Below, one piece after another: positions 25,582 to 35,322 of a stretch of 64,000 bases of DNA. The stretch is taken from the NCBI GenBank assembly GCA_036419695.1, contig CP143946.1, forward strand, positions 5,078,001-5,142,000. The letters are read 5' to 3'. Within the stretch, counting starts at the first letter, position 1; each line of letters begins with the position of its first letter. The notes beneath the pieces were generated by a model. That model was not told where the DNA came from and searched no databases. It worked only from the letters and a program-made list of their open reading frames with translations. A program made the position numbers and the translations under genes. The stretch is from [Clostridium] symbiosum (lineage in GTDB: Bacteria > Bacillota > Clostridia > Lachnospirales > Lachnospiraceae).

Positions 25582-27561
25582 TTAGCAGATTTCAGCGCCG
25601 GCCGGCATATCCTTCTCCGGCTTCATAAGCGCCAGATTGCCCTCACTGTCCTCTGCACAGAGCAGCATTCCCTCGGACAGCATTCCCGCCAGTTTAGCCG
25701 GTTTTAAATTGGTTACAACCATAACCTTTTTGCCAACCATCTCTTCCGGTGTGTAGTTTGCCTTGATTCCGCTCAGGATCTGGCGTACCTTTGTTCCCAC
25801 TTTTACCTGGGAGCAAAGCAGTTTTTTGGACTTCGGAACCGCCTCGCAGGCAATAATTTCGCCAACCTGGAACTGGAGCTTTGCAAAATCGTCGTATGTG
25901 ATTTCCGGCTTTGCTTCCAGATCGATCACATTCTCATCCTCTTTTTCTTCTTCCGGCTGTTCGGACGCGGCCGCCTCGGCCGCCCTCATTGCTTCAACCT
26001 TCTCCATTACCTCTTTCACATCCATACGTGCAAAAAGAATTTCCGGTTTTTCGGTCACTTTCCCGCCCGATGGGTAGAGGCCGAATGTGCCCATCTCTTC
26101 CAGGGTTCTCTTCTGTGTGTTGAGCTGAGCCAGAATCTTCTCAGACGTCTCAGGCATGAAAGAGTATAACAGGGATGCGCCGATTGTGATAGCCTCCGTC
26201 AGGTTGTAGAGAACGGTTGCAAGGCGGTCCTTCTTTTCCTCATCCTTTGCCAGTGTCCACGGCGTGGTCTCATCAATATATTTGTTGCTTCTTCTGAATA
26301 TTCCGAAGATATCCGTAATGGCATCTGCTACGCGCAGCTTATCCATCTTTTCGTCCACCTTCTTCACGGCATCCAGTACGGTTGCCTTCAGATCCGCATC
26401 GACTTCCTCGGATACGCCGGTATCTGTAACAACGCCTCCAAAGTATTTATTGCTCATGGAAATGGTCCTGTTTACCAGGTTTCCAAGGATGTTTGCCAGG
26501 TCGGAGTTCATACGCTCCACCATCAGATCCCAGGAAATAACTCCGTCATTTTCAAATGGCATCTCGTGAAGTACAAAGTAACGCACCGCGTCCACACCAA
26601 AGAAATCCACCAGAGTGTCTGCATAAAGCACATTTCCTTTGGACTTGCTCATCTTGCCATCGCCCTGTAAAAGCCATGGATGTCCGAATACCTGTTTCGG
26701 CAGCGGAAGATCCAGAGCCATCAGGAAGATTGGCCAGTAAATCGTATGGAAACGGATGATGTCTTTACCAATCAGATGGAGATCGGCCGGCCAGAATTTT
26801 TCAAATAATCCGCCGTGGTTTCCATCGCAGTCATAGCCTAAACCGGTGATATAGTTGGTCAGGGCATCCAGCCATACGTATGTCACATGCTTCGGATCAA
26901 AGGATACGGGAATTCCCCACTTAAAGGAAGTCCTGGACACACAGAGGTCCTGAAGTCCCGGGAGCAGGAAGTTATTCATCATCTCGTTTTTACGGGATAC
27001 CGGCTGGATGAATTCCGGATGCTCATTGATATGGTCAATCAGCCTCTGGGCGTACTTGCTCATTTTGAAGAAATATGCCTCTTCCTTCGCGGGAATAACC
27101 GGACGGCCGCAGTCGGGACATTTGCCGTCCACTACCTGGGAAGCGGTCCAGAAGGACTCACACGGCGTACAGTAGAGTCCCTCATAGTGGCCTTTATAAA
27201 TATCGCCCTTGTCATACAGTTTTTTGAAAATCTTCTGTACCTGTTCTTCATGATCCTTATCGGTTGTACGGATAAATTTGTCATAGGAAGTATTCATCAA
27301 ATCCCAGATCGACTTAATCTGGCCTGCCACCCCGTCAACAAACTCCTGCGGCGTTACGCCGGCCTCTTCGGCCTTCAGCTCGATCTTCTGGCCGTGCTCA
27401 TCGGTTCCCGTCTGGAAACGCACATCAAAGCCCTGTTCCCTCTTATATCTGGCAATACTGTCCGCCAGGACAATCTCATAAGTATTGCCGATATGCGGCT
27501 TGCCTGATGTGTAGGCGATTGCGGTAGTTATATAATATGGTTTTTTGCAATTCTGACACAT
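25582..27561 (-). CDS. metG: Methionyl-tRNA synthetase
   Basis: A 659-residue class I synthetase that charges tRNA-Met. The N-terminus YYITTAIAYTSGKPHIGNTY carries the HIGH-type site (HIGN). A zinc knuckle CTPCESF...CPDC lies near residue 130-150, and the KMSKS loop reads DGKMSKSKGN. The C-terminal tRNA-binding EMAP/Trbp111 domain starts near residue 555 (DFAKLQFQVGEIIACEAV). Expression is controlled by a T-box leader upstream. Confidence 0.97.
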   Translation of the reverse strand: MCQNCKKPYYITTAIAYTSGKPHIGNTYEIVLADSIARYKREQGFDVRFQTGTDEHGQKIELKAEEAGVTPQEFVDGVAGQIKSIWDLMNTSYDKFIRTTDKDHEEQVQKIFKKLYDKGDIYKGHYEGLYCTPCESFWTASQVVDGKCPDCGRPVIPAKEEAYFFKMSKYAQRLIDHINEHPEFIQPVSRKNEMMNNFLLPGLQDLCVSRTSFKWGIPVSFDPKHVTYVWLDALTNYITGLGYDCDGNHGGLFEKFWPADLHLIGKDIIRFHTIYWPIFLMALDLPLPKQVFGHPWLLQGDGKMSKSKGNVLYADTLVDFFGVDAVRYFVLHEMPFENDGVISWDLMVERMNSDLANILGNLVNRTISMSNKYFGGVVTDTGVSEEVDADLKATVLDAVKKVDEKMDKLRVADAITDIFGIFRRSNKYIDETTPWTLAKDEEKKDRLATVLYNLTEAITIGASLLYSFMPETSEKILAQLNTQKRTLEEMGTFGLYPSGGKVTEKPEILFARMDVKEVMEKVEAMRAAEAAASEQPEEEKEDENVIDLEAKPEITYDDFAKLQFQVGEIIACEAVPKSKKLLCSQVKVGTKVRQILSGIKANYTPEEMVGKKVMVVTNLKPAKLAGMLSEGMLLCAEDSEGNLALMKPEKDMPAGAEIC

Positions 27562-27622
27562 AAATCGTTCCTCCTGTTATGAATAATCGTTTTATAGTTG
27601 AAGAAAAAAACAAGGAATCCCG

Positions 27623-27673
27623 CCCGGAGGGCTTTTTATATCATAGGAAAAACTTCCTAATGATATAAAAAAA
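27623..27673. repeat. Second palindromic repeat family, copy 1 (TATATCATAG-type)
   Basis: Arms TTTTTATATCATAGGAA (27633-27649) and its near-complement at 27654-27671 with one bulged A, preceded by CCCGGAGGGC. The left 24 bases recur at 32256-32279 with one difference. It sits between the T-box terminator and metG. Confidence 0.65.
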
Positions 27674-28078
27674 TCGCCTTTAAAGATGATTGGATCACCA
27701 TTAAAGACGAGAGTTATTTTCCCGTGTTACCACTTTAATTTGCATGCCGTCTCACAACGGATGCCTCTGCGGCTGAAAAAACGTCTCTGTTCCGGCATTT
27801 CTGCCGGCCCACTGCGTGTTCACAGCCTGCGGTGTTAACGGACCTGCTCCGTCACTGCTTAAAACAGACAGCCTGCACACTCCCACACGGTTCGTCGTCA
27901 TTAACGGACCCGGCGCTTACGGAGGCACTCCATCCATACTTCGGCAGCGCAGCTCTGAGACCATCTTCGGCAGCTCCCCTGACAATCCGTTTCCACCAGC
28001 CCGGACTCTCTGTAATCATTCCTTCTGCGTACTCTTCTCTTCACAGCCTTTGTTTTATATTGTTACTTTCTAAAAGAT
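27667..28078 (-). promoter_or_regulatory. T-box riboswitch controlling metG
   Basis: Minus-strand leader of about 410 nt. It contains the stem I motifs GAAGAGTACGCAG and AGAGAGTCCGGG, and the T-box sequence AAAGTGGTAACACGGG at 27721-27736. The terminator TCGTCTTTAA / TTAAAGGCGA (27674-27710) is followed by seven T. The triplet ATG in GAAGATGGTCTC (27962-27964) is a reasonable specifier and fits tRNA-Met, but I did not fold stem I. Uncharged tRNA would stabilise the antiterminator and allow metG expression. Confidence 0.9.
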
Positions 28079-28085
28079 ATAGTTT

Positions 28086-28114
28086 AGTCTAGCGTTTTCA
28101 ACTCTTTTTGTCAA
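28086..28114 (-). promoter_or_regulatory. Sigma-A promoter of the metG leader
   Basis: Minus-strand TTGACA and TAGACT separated by 17 bases; start expected near 28079, just before the T-box. Confidence 0.75.
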
Positions 28115-28238
28115 GAAGGATTCCTCAAAATATGGCACAAACCGGCAAAAGTCCAGCCATGACATATCCCGCAGGGCATTTCCGCACGCTTTTAATAGAA
28201 CTGCCGGAGCCCGGTACCCGCGGCGTGAAGCGCTCTTA

Positions 28239-29324
28239 TTACCGTGCCGGTGTATCCTTCCTGCTGTGCAGCCATGAAACCCAGCTGCCCCACAAAAGAG
28301 CGGCAATTCCGGTTAAAATACGGCTCAGCCAGTAAAATACCGCACCGGCTACACTGATGAATACAAAATACTTCCAGAAAACAAGGTAGTTTTCCACTCT
28401 TCCCACCGGCCGTCCGATCAGTGGAAACACGAATTTTCCGACCAGAATATGATGTACAAGATAGATGGCAAAGGTATAGGAAGAGAAAATGGAAATTCCC
28501 TTCTTCACAACCATATTTTTAATAAACTGCCCCACCCATACGAGAAAGAGAAACAGCGGTATTCCCGTCCACAGGATTTTAAACGGAACCGGCAGTGTCG
28601 TTTTCACCGTCATAACCGTAAAAACGCCGATAAACGACGCCAGTCCCCATTTCCAGTCATATTTTTCCCGCTGCTGCCTAGTTCCATACAGATATTTTAT
28701 AAAATACATGCCAAACAGCACTTCCGGCACCCTGAGCAGGAAGAAAAACTGAATATCCATCTGAAACGGATAAAACAGCGTAAGCGGAATATAAACAAGC
28801 GCCGTTCCAATTAAAGTGAGCACCGGCCAGCGGAGCATACATGCCCGGAGCACCGGAAACATCAGATAAATCAAAAGAATACAGCCGATAAACCACTCGC
28901 CTAACAGATAGTAGTTCGGAATCAGGTAATTCAGATACCCATCCATGCCAACAGCCGTAAGAAGCAGCCTGGACAATGGTTTATCAAAGGCAAAGTTATG
29001 CTTAATCAGATAATTATATACAAAAAAAGCGGCATATACGGTCCAGTAAAGCGGATAAATCGCAAGGAAACGCTTTTTAAAATACGTCTTTAGATCCAGC
29101 TTTTCCATCGACGAATACATCAGCGACGCCCCCGCCAGAATAAAGAACAGGGAAACGCCGATATGGCCCATACTTCCGTTGGCATAATTAAAAAATAAAA
29201 GGATCGGTTTATCAACAATGGGTTCCATGAAGGTCACTGCATTATAATGGAAAACAACAATCGACACGGCAGCCAGGACACGGACAAAATCCAGCGGGAA
29301 TAGATGTTCTCTTTTCATTTGCAT
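28239..29324 (-). CDS. Acyltransferase family 3 membrane protein (OafA/YrhL type)
   Basis: A 361-residue integral membrane acyltransferase with about ten hydrophobic segments. The N-terminus LFPLDFVRVLAAVSIVVFHY carries the family Arg and the conserved His, and GHIGVSLFFILAGASLMYS follows. These proteins O-acylate surface polysaccharides, peptidoglycan or lipids. AAAGGAG is five bases before the chosen ATG; another ATG is six bases downstream. No surface-polysaccharide genes are adjacent, so the acceptor is unknown. The gap to metG (28115-28238) holds nothing further. Confidence 0.9.
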   Translation of the reverse strand: MQMKREHLFPLDFVRVLAAVSIVVFHYNAVTFMEPIVDKPILLFFNYANGSMGHIGVSLFFILAGASLMYSSMEKLDLKTYFKKRFLAIYPLYWTVYAAFFVYNYLIKHNFAFDKPLSRLLLTAVGMDGYLNYLIPNYYLLGEWFIGCILLIYLMFPVLRACMLRWPVLTLIGTALVYIPLTLFYPFQMDIQFFFLLRVPEVLFGMYFIKYLYGTRQQREKYDWKWGLASFIGVFTVMTVKTTLPVPFKILWTGIPLFLFLVWVGQFIKNMVVKKGISIFSSYTFAIYLVHHILVGKFVFPLIGRPVGRVENYLVFWKYFVFISVAGAVFYWLSRILTGIAALLWGSWVSWLHSRKDTPAR

Positions 29325-29394
29325 TACGGCTCCTTTTCTTATTTTCGATTCGGGACACTATATTTTATCACATTATAAAGGGAGTGGCAAATGG

Positions 29395-29715
29395 ATTGAA
29401 AAATGAGGACGCCTATGTCGGGATGAAGGGCGGGGTGGGAAGGTATTTGAGGGTCTTCAGTCCCGGGGGGGAGGTATGTCGCAAGGGGGAATCCGGGCCG
29501 AAAAAATTCCTACGGGGACTCGCTCCCGCTTGTGGAATGCGCAGCGGATGCTAGCTTCGTATAAAACCTCAGCAAGCACCGGCGGATTCCAATGTCCCCT
29601 TCGGAAAGTTTTCGCCCTACTTCCCCGTTCAGTGCGTCGCCGGGACTGAAGACCGGGTAGGTTCTCGCCCCCGTCCGCCATCCTGACACCGGCTGATTGT
29701 CCTGATTTTTCAAAA
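29395..29715 (+). repeat. Structured RNA-like repeat, copy C
   Basis: Core 29453-29653 with the intact 14-bp closing stem. Inside lie GGGGGAA/TTCCCC, an A-rich/T-rich helix ending TTCC/GGAA, a GCTTGTGGAATGC hairpin and an ATGCT/AGCAC-type hairpin. An outer GGATG/CATCC pair (29421-29425 with 29679-29683) extends it. It faces copy D tail to tail across about 225 bp of A/T-rich sequence (29716-29939). It is closest to copy D and then to copy A. Confidence 0.83.
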
Positions 29716-29939
29716 GGGAGAGGGAAGAGAAGGCAACCGGTAGGTTTGTTTCGGCAGGGTTAAGTCAGTGAATTCTTCAGGCTCCATTGTATCAGTGTCT
29801 TATTACTGGATATCCTCTGTTTATAACTGCAGCTCCTTTTATTTATCATTAAAATAGTAAAAGCTATAATATAGTAAACTTCAAATTCAATTATATTCTC
29901 CCAGGACACCTATATATAAAGGTACACCCGCTTTTTTCC

Positions 29940-30240
29940 ATGAAAAGGGATCTGCCGAAGGATTGTTATGGCCGATGCACTCCGCGTCTTCAGTCCCGCC
30001 ATAGCGTACCCGGGGGATGGAGGGTGAAAATTTTCCGAAGGGGACATTGGAATCCGCCGGTGCTTGCTGAGGTCTTTTCGAAGCTAGCACCCGCTGCGCA
30101 TTCCACAAGCGGGAGCGAGTCCCCGTAGGAATTTTTTCTCCCGGAATCCCCCCCCACGACATACCTCCCCCCGGGACTGAAGACTCACCCCTCCCCCCAT
30201 AACCCCCTACAGCGATCCCGGCGGCCCCATCTTTTCAATT
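29940..30240 (-). repeat. Structured RNA-like repeat, copy D (inverted relative to C)
   Basis: Core 29986-30184. The closing stem is as in the other copies, with one base pair fewer at its inner end. The inner stem reads GGGGGAT/ATCCCCC where A and C have GGGGGAA/TTCCCCC, an A:T to T:A compensatory change. The lateral hairpin reads GGTGCT/AGCACC. It lies just upstream of the DUF885 gene, leaving only about 60 bp for that promoter. Confidence 0.83.
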
Positions 30241-30303
30241 TTCATTGATAAGTTGTAATCTCCTCTAATATAAATTATAATAGTAGGCAATTGGAGGTAA
30301 AAA

Positions 30304-32160
30304 ATGAAGGCACGTAAAACCTGTTTATACTATCTGCTGGTCCTTATGGCCACGATTATGCTCTGCGGCTGCTCCCGTTATAACCCGCCTGTGGAATCAT
30401 ATCAGGCATCGGAGGCGTCGTCACAGCCCGCACAGAGCGGTTCCGAGCAGAGTACAGAAAATCCTGGCAGTGGTAAAGATGCAGCGGCTGTCCAGGCTGA
30501 ATTTGATACTTTTACGGCTCGTATTTTCCGGGAGATTGTCGGTTCCGACCCTCTGAGTCTTCACTTTATGCTCAGGAATCCCGAAAACTACGGCATCGAT
30601 ACACCCGAGATAAAATTCCAGGCCATTTCCAAAGCGGAACTGGAAAAAGATACTGCGGATAATGAGAAACTGTTCACGGAGCTTAAGGCGTTTGATCCCT
30701 CTCTCCTGACGGCTGATCAGCTTTTTACCTATAAAATGTTGAAGGACTCCCTGGAAATCGGGATGGCGTCAAAGGGACTGGAGCTCTACGGCCAGCCGCT
30801 GAGTCCGTTAATCGGAACCCAGGCCCAGCTTCCTGTACTGCTTGCCGAGTACACATTTTATGACAAGAACGACATTGACCACTATCTGGAACTGCTCTCC
30901 CAGATTGATGTTTACTACGGCCAGCTGGCCTCCTATGAGAAGGAACAGGCCGATGCCGGGCTGGCGCCCAGCGACGTTACAATCGACCGCATGCTGCAGT
31001 CCTGCAAGGATTATCTGATCCGGCCGGAGAACAGCTTCCTTACGGAGACCTTCAGCAGCCGTCTGGACGAGGTGGATGGGCTGACCGATGAGGAGAAGGC
31101 GGAATACAAGAAAAAACATCTTCAGATTTTAAAAGAGCATTTCATCCCTGCCTACACGAATCTGTCCAAATCCCTGGAAGAGTTAAAGGGACGGGGGACC
31201 AACAATAACGGGCTCTGTTACTATGATAAGGGCAAAGAATATTATGAATATCTCGTGGCCACCCTCACCGGTACCGACAGCGCCATTCCCGAGCTCAGAG
31301 ATCGGATTGAGAAGCAGTTCGGGCGTGATATGGCCGAAACTGCAAGGCTTTTGCAGAACAACCCAAAATTGGCGACCGAGATAGAGAGGACCAGCGTTTC
31401 CCTGACCGAACCGGTTGAAATTCTGGATCATCTGCGTGAACAGATTAAAAAGGATTTCCCGGAACTCACCGATTCCTCCTACGAGGTAAAGCATGTTCCG
31501 AAAGCGCTGGAATCTTCGCTGTCACCGGCATTTTTCCTGATTCCTCCCCTTGATTCTGACACCACCAATGTGATCTATATCAATGATAAATCCAGGGAAG
31601 AAGGAGCGGATCTTTATTCTGTCCTTGCACATGAGGGATATCCCGGCCATCTCTACCAGTCTGTATATTTTAACCGGAAAAAGAGCTGTCCTCTGCGGCA
31701 CGTCCTTTCCTGCGGCGGATATGATGAGGGATGGGGATTATACTGTGAACTGTACAGCTATTCATTTGACAACGGCCTCTCCCCCGATATGCAGGAACTG
31801 ATGGCCCGCAGCCAGGCATCCATTTACGCGCTGTATGCACTGCTGGATATCCATATCCATTACGACGGCTGGGATCGGGATAAGATCTCGGGTTTCTTAA
31901 GCACATATTACGGGATCAGCGATCCCGAGGTCTGCGAGGAAATGTTTAACTCCATTGTTGATAATCCGGGCAACTACCTGAAATATTACACCGGCTACCT
32001 GGAAATCTGCACCCTGAGGGATGCCGCACAGAAAGCTCTGGGCAGCCGGTATTCGGCAAAAGCATTCCATAAGTTTATCCTGGATATGGAAGGCGCCTCC
32101 TTCCGGGTGATTAAACCGTATTTTGAGACATGGCTGCTGACTTATGATGTAAACAGTTGA
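30304..32160 (+). CDS. DUF885 family lipoprotein, probable zinc peptidase
   Basis: A 618-residue secreted lipoprotein. The signal peptide ends at lipobox LCGC (Cys about 23), followed by a Ser/Gln-rich linker. The DUF885 domain occupies the rest. The metal-binding site is HEGYPGHLYQ near residue 445, a HExxH-related variant, with downstream GYDEGWGLYCELYS supplying the next ligand. The family is related to M32/M3-type metallopeptidases and is presumed to cleave peptides outside the membrane. The ribosome site GGAGG is five bases upstream of the ATG. It is a single-gene unit. Confidence 0.9.
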   Translation: MKARKTCLYYLLVLMATIMLCGCSRYNPPVESYQASEASSQPAQSGSEQSTENPGSGKDAAAVQAEFDTFTARIFREIVGSDPLSLHFMLRNPENYGIDTPEIKFQAISKAELEKDTADNEKLFTELKAFDPSLLTADQLFTYKMLKDSLEIGMASKGLELYGQPLSPLIGTQAQLPVLLAEYTFYDKNDIDHYLELLSQIDVYYGQLASYEKEQADAGLAPSDVTIDRMLQSCKDYLIRPENSFLTETFSSRLDEVDGLTDEEKAEYKKKHLQILKEHFIPAYTNLSKSLEELKGRGTNNNGLCYYDKGKEYYEYLVATLTGTDSAIPELRDRIEKQFGRDMAETARLLQNNPKLATEIERTSVSLTEPVEILDHLREQIKKDFPELTDSSYEVKHVPKALESSLSPAFFLIPPLDSDTTNVIYINDKSREEGADLYSVLAHEGYPGHLYQSVYFNRKKSCPLRHVLSCGGYDEGWGLYCELYSYSFDNGLSPDMQELMARSQASIYALYALLDIHIHYDGWDRDKISGFLSTYYGISDPEVCEEMFNSIVDNPGNYLKYYTGYLEICTLRDAAQKALGSRYSAKAFHKFILDMEGASFRVIKPYFETWLLTYDVNS

Positions 32161-32255
32161 TTCCGCCGGTCTCTGCGCCAGGGGCGGCCGCATAGCGGCA
32201 AATTACATCTTTGGGTGAATGTGCATACCCGATAATGCAGGGCAACCAGTCCTGC

Positions 32256-32300
32256 CCCGGAGTGCTTTTTATATCATAGCAGCACTTTCTTAATGTTATA
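32256..32300. repeat. Second palindromic repeat family, copy 2 (degenerate)
   Basis: CCCGGAGTGCTTTTTATATC and the next four bases match 27623-27646 with one difference; the right arm (TTAATGTTATAAAAAAAA) is degraded. It lies between the DUF885 gene and the aconitase-like gene and may serve as a terminator for the former. Confidence 0.6.
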
Positions 32301-32389
32301 AAAAAAAGTTATGCCAACATTCTTATAATGAATTGGTATCCCTCCGCTTTCCGGCTGTAAAATGAAGCCAGAAAACGGAGGGATTATTT

Positions 32390-34354
32390 ATGGGAAAATC
32401 ACTGACAAGAAAAATCATGGAAGCTCATTATGTGTCCGGAATCCTGACACCGGGCGAAGAAGTCTTTATCAAAGTGGATCAGACCCTGACTCACGATATC
32501 AATGCGGTTATGACTTATCTGGCGTTTGAGGCAACGGGCCTTGACCGGGTGCGTACAGAGTGCAGTGTCAGCTATCTGGATCATAACCTGCTGTACGTGG
32601 ACAATAAAACGCCAGATGATCACATCTATCTGCAGTCGGCTGCAAAACGGTTTGGCGTCTATGTATCCAGGCCCGGCAATGGAATCTGCCATACCGTCCA
32701 TATGGCCCGTTTCGGCGCTCCCGGCAAAATATCCATGGGAGGCGACAGCCACACCCCGCACGGCGGCGCCGTCGGCATGCTCAGCATCGGTGTTGGCGGA
32801 ATGGACGTGGCGACAGCCATGACGGGAGTACCCATGCGCCTGATTATGCCTCGGATCATCCGCGTCAATCTGACCGGAAGTCTGAATCCAGGCTGCAATG
32901 CCAAGGAAGTCATCCTGGAAATGCTCCGACGGGTAACAATTAAAGGCGGACTTGGAAATGTCTATGAGTACACGGGTCCTGCCGTTGCGGAGATGGAAGT
33001 GCCTGCCCGGGCGACAATTGCCAATATGGGAGCCGAAATGGGCGCCACCGCCTCCATTTTTCCTGCCGACGGTCAGGTGAAAAAATTTCTTTCCGCACAG
33101 GGCAGGCCGGATGCCTACCTCGAACTTCTTCCTGATGAAGATGCCGAGTACGATGAGACAATCGAGATTAACCTGAGCAGCCTGGAACCGCTCATCGCAT
33201 GTCCCCACCAGCCAGACAACGTAATACCGCTCCATGAGGCCGAAAAAAAGAGGGTGCAGCAGGTATTTATCGGAAGCTGCACCAACACAAGTTACGCCGA
33301 TCTCGCGAAGGCCGCTCTCGTATTCAAAGGACGCCATGTCCACGAAGATGTCAGCTGCACCTGTGCCGTCGCCTCCAGGCAGACCTACCGCCAGCTGATG
33401 CGTGACGGTTATATCGAAATCCTTCTGGATGCCGGTGTACGGATGCTGGAAATTGCCTGTGGCCCTTGCTGTGCCATCGGCCAGACACCGGCCACCGACG
33501 GTGTTGCTGTCCGTACCTCCAACCGGAACTTTAAAGGCAGGGCGGGCAACCCCTCGGCCCAAATCTATCTGGTCAGTCCGGAGAGCGCCGCCGCCACCGC
33601 AATTGCCGGGACTTTTGCCACAGCAGAAGATATTATGGGTGCCGATGTCGCATTACTGGGGGCAATCAGGGAACCTGATTGTTATGACGTGGACGATTCA
33701 ATGATTCTCGCACCGCTGCCGAGGGAAGAGGCGGCGAAAATCGAAATTACGCGCGGCCCCAATATTAAATTTCTTCCGGTTCCGGAGCCGCCGGCAACCC
33801 GTTTATGCGCCCCCATCAGCCTGAAAACGCGCGATAATGTCTCCACAGACGACATTACGCCGGCCAGCGCGGAATTCAGCAGCATGCGCTCCAATATTCC
33901 TTTGATGTCACAATACTGCTATCACCGCTATGATCCGGACTTTGCAGCCAGAGCCAGGGAGATGGGGCAGAGTATTATCATAGGCGGAGAAAATTACGGG
34001 CAGGGCTCCTCACGTGAACATGCCGCCATCAATCCAATGTATCTGGGCGTAAAGGCAGTTATCGCAAAGAGTATTGCCAGAATTCACAAAGGGAACCTGG
34101 TTAACCACGGAATCATACCGATGCTCTTCGGCGACGCCTCCGTATACGACAGCCTGGAGCAGGGAGATGAACTGGTCATCGAAGATCTAATTGGCCAAAT
34201 CCCTGCCAAACGGATTCAGGTTAAAGATACGACAAAAGGCATTACGTTCCACACCGTGCTGGATCTCTCGGATAACGAAATCGAGGTCATCCTAAACGGT
34301 GGACAGCTGAGAACATTAAAAAAGAAGCTATCACAAAACGGCATCATCCGATGA
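32390..34354 (+). CDS. Aconitase-family hydratase (AcnA-like, large and small domains fused)
   Basis: A 654-residue aconitase/isopropylmalate-isomerase superfamily enzyme that interconverts hydroxy-acid isomers through a [4Fe-4S] cluster. Large-domain motifs are DQTLTHDINAVMTYLAFEAT, SMGGDSHTPHGGAVG and the cluster cysteines in IGSCTNTS and CGPCCAIGQTP. The swivel domain follows (DNVSTDDITPA, then GENYGQGSSREHAA). Length equals the compact bacterial-type aconitases. Its place next to two LysR genes, a lactonase, a carboxylate transporter and an RraA aldolase suggests a catabolic substrate other than citrate. It could still be the general aconitase. Confidence 0.9.
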   Translation: MGKSLTRKIMEAHYVSGILTPGEEVFIKVDQTLTHDINAVMTYLAFEATGLDRVRTECSVSYLDHNLLYVDNKTPDDHIYLQSAAKRFGVYVSRPGNGICHTVHMARFGAPGKISMGGDSHTPHGGAVGMLSIGVGGMDVATAMTGVPMRLIMPRIIRVNLTGSLNPGCNAKEVILEMLRRVTIKGGLGNVYEYTGPAVAEMEVPARATIANMGAEMGATASIFPADGQVKKFLSAQGRPDAYLELLPDEDAEYDETIEINLSSLEPLIACPHQPDNVIPLHEAEKKRVQQVFIGSCTNTSYADLAKAALVFKGRHVHEDVSCTCAVASRQTYRQLMRDGYIEILLDAGVRMLEIACGPCCAIGQTPATDGVAVRTSNRNFKGRAGNPSAQIYLVSPESAAATAIAGTFATAEDIMGADVALLGAIREPDCYDVDDSMILAPLPREEAAKIEITRGPNIKFLPVPEPPATRLCAPISLKTRDNVSTDDITPASAEFSSMRSNIPLMSQYCYHRYDPDFAARAREMGQSIIIGGENYGQGSSREHAAINPMYLGVKAVIAKSIARIHKGNLVNHGIIPMLFGDASVYDSLEQGDELVIEDLIGQIPAKRIQVKDTTKGITFHTVLDLSDNEIEVILNGGQLRTLKKKLSQNGIIR

Positions 34355-34428
34355 GTCCCGCCTCCTCCTTGTTTTTCTTCCTCCCTTTTGCTAAGATAAA
34401 GAGAAGAAAGCAGGGAGGAATATTTTTT

Positions 34429-35307
34429 ATGAGAGATACGGACTGGGAAATTCTGAGTGAACTTTACAAGAATCCGAATATGACAAAGGTGGCTAATCTG
34501 TTTTATATAACCCAGCCCGCCCTGACAAAACGTTTAAAACAGATGGAAGAGGAGTTCCAGGTTACCATCGTTAACCGCACTCCCCATGGCCTTGAATTTA
34601 CGCCGGAAGGCGCCTATCTGTCCGAGCAGGCCGGGCTCTATCTTCAGTTTATAAAAGAAACGAGGGACCGTCTGGCATTGTTCAGACAAAATTCCGGTGA
34701 AACGATCACGATCGGTTCCTCTTATACTTACAGCAAATACATGTTGTCAGATATTCTTTTCCAATACCGGAATGAACATCCCGGCATCCAGTTCAATGTA
34801 CTCACGGATCAGAGCGACAACCTGTTCCGTAAGGTGTTGGACGGTTCTGTGGATGTTGGTTTTATCCGCGGTGATTATGAGGGAGGCGTCAACCGTATTC
34901 TGGTGGGGCACAGTGAAGCCTGTCTCGTAACAAAGGAACCCGTGGATTTCGGCTGCCTCCCAGCCATGCAGCGGATCGATTATAAAACGAATGACAGGAC
35001 GATGGAGCTGCTTTCCGGCTGGTGGCAGGAGCATTATGGGGAGCCTTTGTCCCCGGGAATGGCGGTGGGCTATATTGATGTTGCCTGGCAGATGATCCAC
35101 CGCGGATTTGGTTATGCCCTCTGTTTTATGCCGGAAAATTTTGTAAATGAATATAACCTCTGCCTGACCCCTCTCAAAAACGCAAACGGACTCCCGGTTA
35201 TACGGAATACCTGGTTCTTTTACCCTAAAAGCAAGAGGCTGTCCGATTCTCTGGAACAGTTTATACGCTATATTGAAAGAAAGCAGGCATTTCCAGACAA
35301 CCGATGA
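34429..35307 (+). CDS. LysR family transcriptional regulator (first of two)
   Basis: A 292-residue LysR-type regulator. The ATG at 34429 follows GGAGGAA and gives MRDTDWEILSELYKNPNMTK; the helix-turn-helix continues VANLFYITQPALTKRLKQME. The effector domain opens with TITIGSSYTYSKYMLSDILF. It begins 75 bp after the aconitase-like gene and probably controls the cluster. Its close similarity in order and N-terminus to the next gene suggests tandem duplication. Confidence 0.92.
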   Translation: MRDTDWEILSELYKNPNMTKVANLFYITQPALTKRLKQMEEEFQVTIVNRTPHGLEFTPEGAYLSEQAGLYLQFIKETRDRLALFRQNSGETITIGSSYTYSKYMLSDILFQYRNEHPGIQFNVLTDQSDNLFRKVLDGSVDVGFIRGDYEGGVNRILVGHSEACLVTKEPVDFGCLPAMQRIDYKTNDRTMELLSGWWQEHYGEPLSPGMAVGYIDVAWQMIHRGFGYALCFMPENFVNEYNLCLTPLKNANGLPVIRNTWFFYPKSKRLSDSLEQFIRYIERKQAFPDNR

Positions 35308-35322
35308 AAGGAGATATAACGA

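Noticed and set aside
29457..30162. Open frames in copies C and D on both strands
   Set aside because: Same reason: no conserved frame between copies, no ribosome sites, and composition imposed by the repeat.
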